Shown here: positions 60,909-64,000 of the stretch, piece after piece | Layout of the letters: every line of letters begins with the position of its first letter | Position numbering within the stretch: the stretch's first letter is position 1 | Assembly: GCA_002382325.1 (NCBI GenBank) | Contig: DGAG01000011.1 | Location: 62,001 to 126,000, forward strand | Direction of reading: 5' to 3' | DNA length: 64,000 nt | Source of the DNA: Epsilonproteobacteria bacterium UBA4036 | GTDB taxonomy: Bacteria > Campylobacterota > Campylobacteria > Campylobacterales > Arcobacteraceae | Notes under the pieces: model-generated | Databases searched by the model: none | Told to the model about the DNA's origin: nothing | Seen by the model: the letters and a program-made list of their open reading frames with translations, nothing else | Position numbers and translations under genes: made by a program

Positions 60909-60938
60909 AAAAAGCAAGGAGGAGTCCTTGCTTTTTTT
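60909..60938 (+). terminator. Terminator of the hsp20 unit
   Basis: AAAAAGCAAGGA-GGAG-TCCTTGCTTTTTT, a 12-bp stem with a T run. Strong intrinsic terminator. Confidence 0.9.
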
Positions 60939-61044
60939 GTGGTTGAAATAATTTTAATAAAATATTGATATAAAATCCTCCATACTTATGATTTCTTGAC
61001 ATTATCTTTTTTATACTCTAAACAGTAAAAAATAAGAGGTGAAA

Positions 61045-61419
61045 ATGAATCCCAAAGAGGTTATTATCGCGACATTGATACTGTTATCTATGACATTAAA
61101 TTTCACTTATCTTTATATGAGTATGGCTTTTTTGCAGCAACCTCATGTGAGTATTTTTATTATTTTACTTGGTATCAATTTAATGGTTTTGTTGTTATTT
61201 TATCAAGAAAATAAAACTCAGCCCGATTCCAATCTTTTTGCTACGGCAGTGGGTGGAAATGTTTTATTGTGGACAGCCACTGCTTTTTGTATCGCAAATA
61301 CTTTTATAGAGCAAGTAAGTTTTTCTTACAAAGGAGTCATTCTGGCACTGCTTTTTGCAGCATTTTTATCCAATGCTATTTTGCTCATTGAGTATATAAA
61401 ACAAAAAAACACTCTTTAA
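61045..61419 (+). CDS. Four-helix membrane protein, unknown
   Basis: 124 residues from the ATG at 61045, 5 bases after AAGAGG; a GTG six bases earlier overlaps the ribosome site. Four hydrophobic helices are spaced regularly (ATLILLSMTLNFTYLYM, VSIFIILLGINLMVLLLFY, LFATAVGGNVLLWTATAFCIANTF and ILALLFAAFLSNAILLIEYI). No family is recognised. It converges with the KtrA-like gene and overlaps it by 4 bases, so the two are not in one operon, but a role with K+ uptake is possible. Confidence 0.6.
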   Translation: MNPKEVIIATLILLSMTLNFTYLYMSMAFLQQPHVSIFIILLGINLMVLLLFYQENKTQPDSNLFATAVGGNVLLWTATAFCIANTFIEQVSFSYKGVILALLFAAFLSNAILLIEYIKQKNTL

Positions 61420-62066
61420 CAAATCTCTTTATAGAACTCTTGGATATGTTTAGATTCTCCTAAAAAGACCAATAAATCATCTTTTTTGATTCGATAAGCA
61501 GGGTCAATATCAATGCTCCAGTGACCGTTGGTTTTATACGAAACCAGTTTTAAGTGTTTATGGATTGATTCTATTTCTTCAATGGTTTTAAAGATACACG
61601 ATTCATTGGCAACAAGTTTAAGCATTTTAATGCTATTGCTGACATCAATCTCTTCCACGGTAATATTTTCTATGAGTTGTTTGACTAAAATTCTTCCGGC
61701 TATTTTTTCAGGATAGATGACTTTAAACGCCCCAATTTTGGAAAGAATTTCACCATGAATTGAGGTAATGGCTTTAGCAATAACATTTTTATTGTTCAAA
61801 TCTTTAAGTGCCATAACGGTCAAAATACTCGCTTCAATATTTTCACCAATGCTTACAATGACCGTTTCTAAGTTGTAAATCCCAACCTCTTCTAAGGCAT
61901 GTTTATTGGTACTATCAATCACAAAAGCATTGTCAATGTATTCACTGATTTCTTGAACTTTTTGTTCATCATTATCAACGGCAATTACACTGATATTGAG
62001 TCTTGATAAACTTTTGGCAATGTAAAAACCAAATTTTCCTAATCCTATTACGGCAACGGTTTTCAT
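61416..62066 (-). CDS. K+ channel regulatory subunit (KtrA/TrkA-type RCK)
   Basis: 216 residues, one RCK unit: GLGKFGFYIAKSLSRLNISVIAVDND is the Rossmann nucleotide site with its acidic end, followed by DNAFVIDST and, after a hinge, the RCK-C domain. A single unit favours KtrA over the double TrkA. It starts 4 bases before the end of the transmembrane subunit gene. Confidence 0.92.
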   Translation of the reverse strand: MKTVAVIGLGKFGFYIAKSLSRLNISVIAVDNDEQKVQEISEYIDNAFVIDSTNKHALEEVGIYNLETVIVSIGENIEASILTVMALKDLNNKNVIAKAITSIHGEILSKIGAFKVIYPEKIAGRILVKQLIENITVEEIDVSNSIKMLKLVANESCIFKTIEEIESIHKHLKLVSYKTNGHWSIDIDPAYRIKKDDLLVFLGESKHIQEFYKEIC

Positions 62067-63388
62067 ATAATTATCCTTCCTACGGGGTATTTAAAATGTT
62101 TTCTTTTTGCTTTTCCTACTAAGATTAAACCAAAAGCAAAAACGCCTAACCTTCCTGCAAGCATCAGAATAATAATAATGCTTTTTCCAAAGGTATCAAA
62201 CTGTTGTGAAAAGCTTAATATATCGCCATTTCCTGTTGAAACGCCTACTGTTCCAAATGCAGAAACCACTTCAAAAAGTATTTTAATAAACGGTAAATTT
62301 TGTGTTTCAACCAAAATCAAAACTGCCAATAAAACAAAAAATGAGGAACACATAATAATAACCAACGCTTTATTGATGATTTTTTGGTCAATGGTGCGTT
62401 TGAAAATACTGGGTTGTTGGTTGCTCTCTTTTAAAATGTAAATGACTGTAATAATTAAAACAGCCACCGTGGTGATTTTCATCCCACCTGCGGTACTTCC
62501 TTGCCCTGCTCCAATCATCATAAAAATGGTTGAAAAAAACAAAGAAGAGTCTTTGAGTGCACCAATATCAATGCTATTAAATCCACTGGTTCTAAAATTA
62601 ATGGATAAGAAAAAAGCATTTAAAATCTTTTCATACAAGGATAATTCACCAAAGGTTTTAGGGTTGTTCCACTCTATGGATAAAAAAAGGATTATGCCCA
62701 AAACAATTAGAATAAATGTGCCATAAAGCATGATACGGGTGTGAATGGTAAAGCGTTTTGAGAATTTTCTGTTTTCATACAGTTCAATTAAAACAAAATA
62801 ACCAAGACCTCCAAAAATGACCAATAATGAGATGGTAAGTAACGATATTGCACTGTTGTTGTAGCTCATTAAACTGTCAGTAAATAAAGAAAATCCTGCA
62901 TTATTAAAGGCACTGACACTGTGAAATATGCCGTACCACAAGGCATCGAGAAAAGCGTAACGTTCTGAAAATTCATAAGTTAAGATAAGGGCACCCAAAA
63001 ATTCAATGATAAGTACCACCAAAAATATCTTTTTGACAAAAGAACCTACGTGTAAATCGGGCAAATCAAGTGATTGTTTCATAGCTCTTTTTTCATCCAA
63101 ACTTAAACTGTTGCGAATAAACAAAAAAAAGATGATGACTAATGACATATACCCAATTCCGCCAATTTGAATCAAAAGTAAAATAATCAGTTCTCCTAAA
63201 AATGTAAAGTTTTCAGAAGTACTCGTAACAATTAATCCCGTTACACAGGTGGCACTGGCTGCTGTAAATAACGCATCAATAAAGGAAAGGTCTCCTATAT
63301 GACAAAAAGGAAGTGATAAAATTATTGCTCCTATTGTAATGATAATAATATAGCCCAAAAAAATGGATTTGACATATTGGTGTTGCAT
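62063..63388 (-). CDS. K+ uptake transmembrane subunit (KtrB/TrkH family)
   Basis: 441 residues from the ATG at 63388, just behind the response-regulator stop; an upstream frame extends into the regulator gene without a good site. Four selectivity-type repeats can be seen: SATCVTGL, HSVSAFNNAGFSLF, NFRTSGFNSID and FGTVGVSTGNGD; the TAGGMKITT region lies in GQGSTAGGMK. It forms the K+ path. With its RCK partner and the KdpE-like regulator gene it makes a potassium operon. Confidence 0.92.
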   Translation of the reverse strand: MQHQYVKSIFLGYIIIITIGAIILSLPFCHIGDLSFIDALFTAASATCVTGLIVTSTSENFTFLGELIILLLIQIGGIGYMSLVIIFFLFIRNSLSLDEKRAMKQSLDLPDLHVGSFVKKIFLVVLIIEFLGALILTYEFSERYAFLDALWYGIFHSVSAFNNAGFSLFTDSLMSYNNSAISLLTISLLVIFGGLGYFVLIELYENRKFSKRFTIHTRIMLYGTFILIVLGIILFLSIEWNNPKTFGELSLYEKILNAFFLSINFRTSGFNSIDIGALKDSSLFFSTIFMMIGAGQGSTAGGMKITTVAVLIITVIYILKESNQQPSIFKRTIDQKIINKALVIIMCSSFFVLLAVLILVETQNLPFIKILFEVVSAFGTVGVSTGNGDILSFSQQFDTFGKSIIIILMLAGRLGVFAFGLILVGKAKRKHFKYPVGRIII

Positions 63389-63389
63389 C

Positions 63390-64000
63390 TTAAAAGCCTT
63401 GATTTTTGGTACAAGAAAAACGATACCCAATACCCGATTCTGTTTTAATGTAATTAGGTCGGGTGCTGTTATCTTCTATTTTTTTGCGTAAAGTGTTGAT
63501 GTAGGTGCGTAAATATTGCATCTCATTTTGATATCCTGTACCCCAAACTTCTTTTAAAATCTGTTTGTGAGTAAGCGTTTTATTGGGATGAAGTAAAAAA
63601 TATTTTAAAAGTTCATACTCAATGGGAGTGAGTTTAAGTTTCTCTTTTTTAAAGTAAATATCACGAGTAAGAATATCCAGTTCCAAATCATTGCACACCA
63701 CTTTATCGCACAGACTTTCTTCATTGATATTACGACGCAAGGTGGCTCGAATACGTGCTAAAAGTTCGTTCACAGAAAAAGGTTTGGTGATATAATCATC
63801 TGCTCCCACATCTAGTGCTGCAATAATCTCTTTTTCATCGTGTCTGGCACTTAAGACAATAATAGGGATTTTGGATATTTCTCTGATTTGATGTATAAAC
63901 TCTTTGCCATCACCATCGGGAAGACCCAAATCCACAATCAGTAAAGCAGGATTGTAACCTAAAAAAGTCATCATAGCAGTTTTTTTATTTTCACACGAAA
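63390..64000 (-). CDS. KdpE-like response regulator (5' end outside window)
   Basis: The frame remains open to the last base; there is no need for the ATG at 63974, because codons before it (SCENKKTA) align with a receiver domain. LLIVDLGLPDGDGKEFI contains the phospho-Asp and the LGLPDGDG wording typical of KdpE; PIIVLSARHDEKEIIAALDVGADDYITKPFSVNELLARI follows. The OmpR-type wing ends in YLRTYINTLRKKIED and ESGIGYRF. It is joined to the K+ transporter gene. About 35-40 residues are cut off by the window edge. Confidence 0.9.
   Translation of the reverse strand, partial: SCENKKTAMMTFLGYNPALLIVDLGLPDGDGKEFIHQIREISKIPIIVLSARHDEKEIIAALDVGADDYITKPFSVNELLARIRATLRRNINEESLCDKVVCNDLELDILTRDIYFKKEKLKLTPIEYELLKYFLLHPNKTLTHKQILKEVWGTGYQNEMQYLRTYINTLRKKIEDNSTRPNYIKTESGIGYRFSCTKNQGF

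Noticed and set aside
60986..60997. TTTCTTGACA upstream of the four-helix membrane protein
   Set aside because: Only a single copy and the distance to TATACT is too short for a -35/-10 pair, so it is not called as an operator or promoter.
1..64000. CRISPR array, tRNA, rRNA, prophage or intact transposase
   Set aside because: No regular spaced repeats, no cloverleaf with a recognisable T-arm and no integrase or transposase reading frame was found.

Overview
The window looks like a chromosomal segment of a member of the Campylobacterota, most likely an Arcobacter-type (Arcobacteraceae) bacterium. The reasons are low GC, AT-rich promoters with TATAAT boxes, DnaA boxes of the TTATTCACA type, ThyX, a dnaA-dnaN-gyrB block beside ruvC, and families common in that phylum. 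The species cannot be named from the sequence alone. No rRNA, tRNA, CRISPR array, prophage or intact transposase gene was seen. One small RNA gene (SRP RNA) is present.

Layout. 1-4.7 kb (+): the end of a nitrogen-fixation accessory region, with a truncated NifA, a cysteine-less thiol-peroxidase-like protein, a SIR2-like protein, a ClpX paralogue and a GNAT enzyme in overlapping order, then a sigma-54-type promoter, a 2[4Fe-4S] ferredoxin and a ModE-like molybdate regulator. 4.8-9.5 kb: DsrE-like and YqaA proteins, SRP RNA, YceI, a MarR-controlled dioxygenase/pirin pair with matching palindromic operators, and queF. 9.6-14.9 kb: a flavoprotein, a TAXI-type TRAP transporter and small cytosolic proteins. 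15.2-21.4 kb: the replication origin region (gyrB, dnaN, dnaA leftward; ruvC, purN rightward) with DnaA-box clusters on both sides of dnaA. 21.4-26.6 kb: signalling genes (GGDEF, MCP, globin-EAL) with thyX and a TRIC channel.

26.7-39.3 kb (-): an acquisition locus resembling the Bacteroidetes Hmu haem system: AraC regulator, ExbB-like and ExbD-like (DUF2149) motor pair, membrane-anchored periplasmic CobN-like chelatase, small secreted protein, DUF4198 protein, TonB-dependent receptor, then an RND permease. A Fur-like box and a 21-bp-spaced direct repeat lie at the two regulatory gaps. 39.3-44.4 kb (-): c- and b-type cytochromes (DUF1924/SHP-like, diheme c, cytochrome b) with a Spy/CpxP-like protein and a two-component system. 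44.4-50.2 kb (-): dgkA-eptA, an HD-GYP protein and a second two-component system. 50.2-56.2 kb (-): an unusual operon of an ABC transporter without an adaptor, a heme-copper-oxidase-like membrane protein lacking part of the CuB site, an MFS-like protein, YceI, a cysteine-free redoxin-like protein and a phosphoesterase. Its promoter carries the same 11-bp-spaced TATGAAT repeat as the promoter of the neighbouring response-regulator gene, so the two probably form one regulon.

56.2-57.7 kb: yedE/yedF-type sulfur/selenium genes. 58-60.9 kb (+): typA with a partly duplicated tail, then a heat-shock locus in which tandem CIRCE operators and a consensus promoter are separated from hsp20 by a 266-bp inverted-repeat element with a 4-bp target duplication. 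61-64 kb: potassium uptake (KtrA/KtrB-like) with a KdpE-like response regulator cut by the window edge.

The strongest candidates for undescribed biology are the 266-bp element inside the hsp20 leader, the operon around the degenerate heme-copper-oxidase-like protein with its shared repeat, and the Hmu-like locus in a Campylobacterota background.
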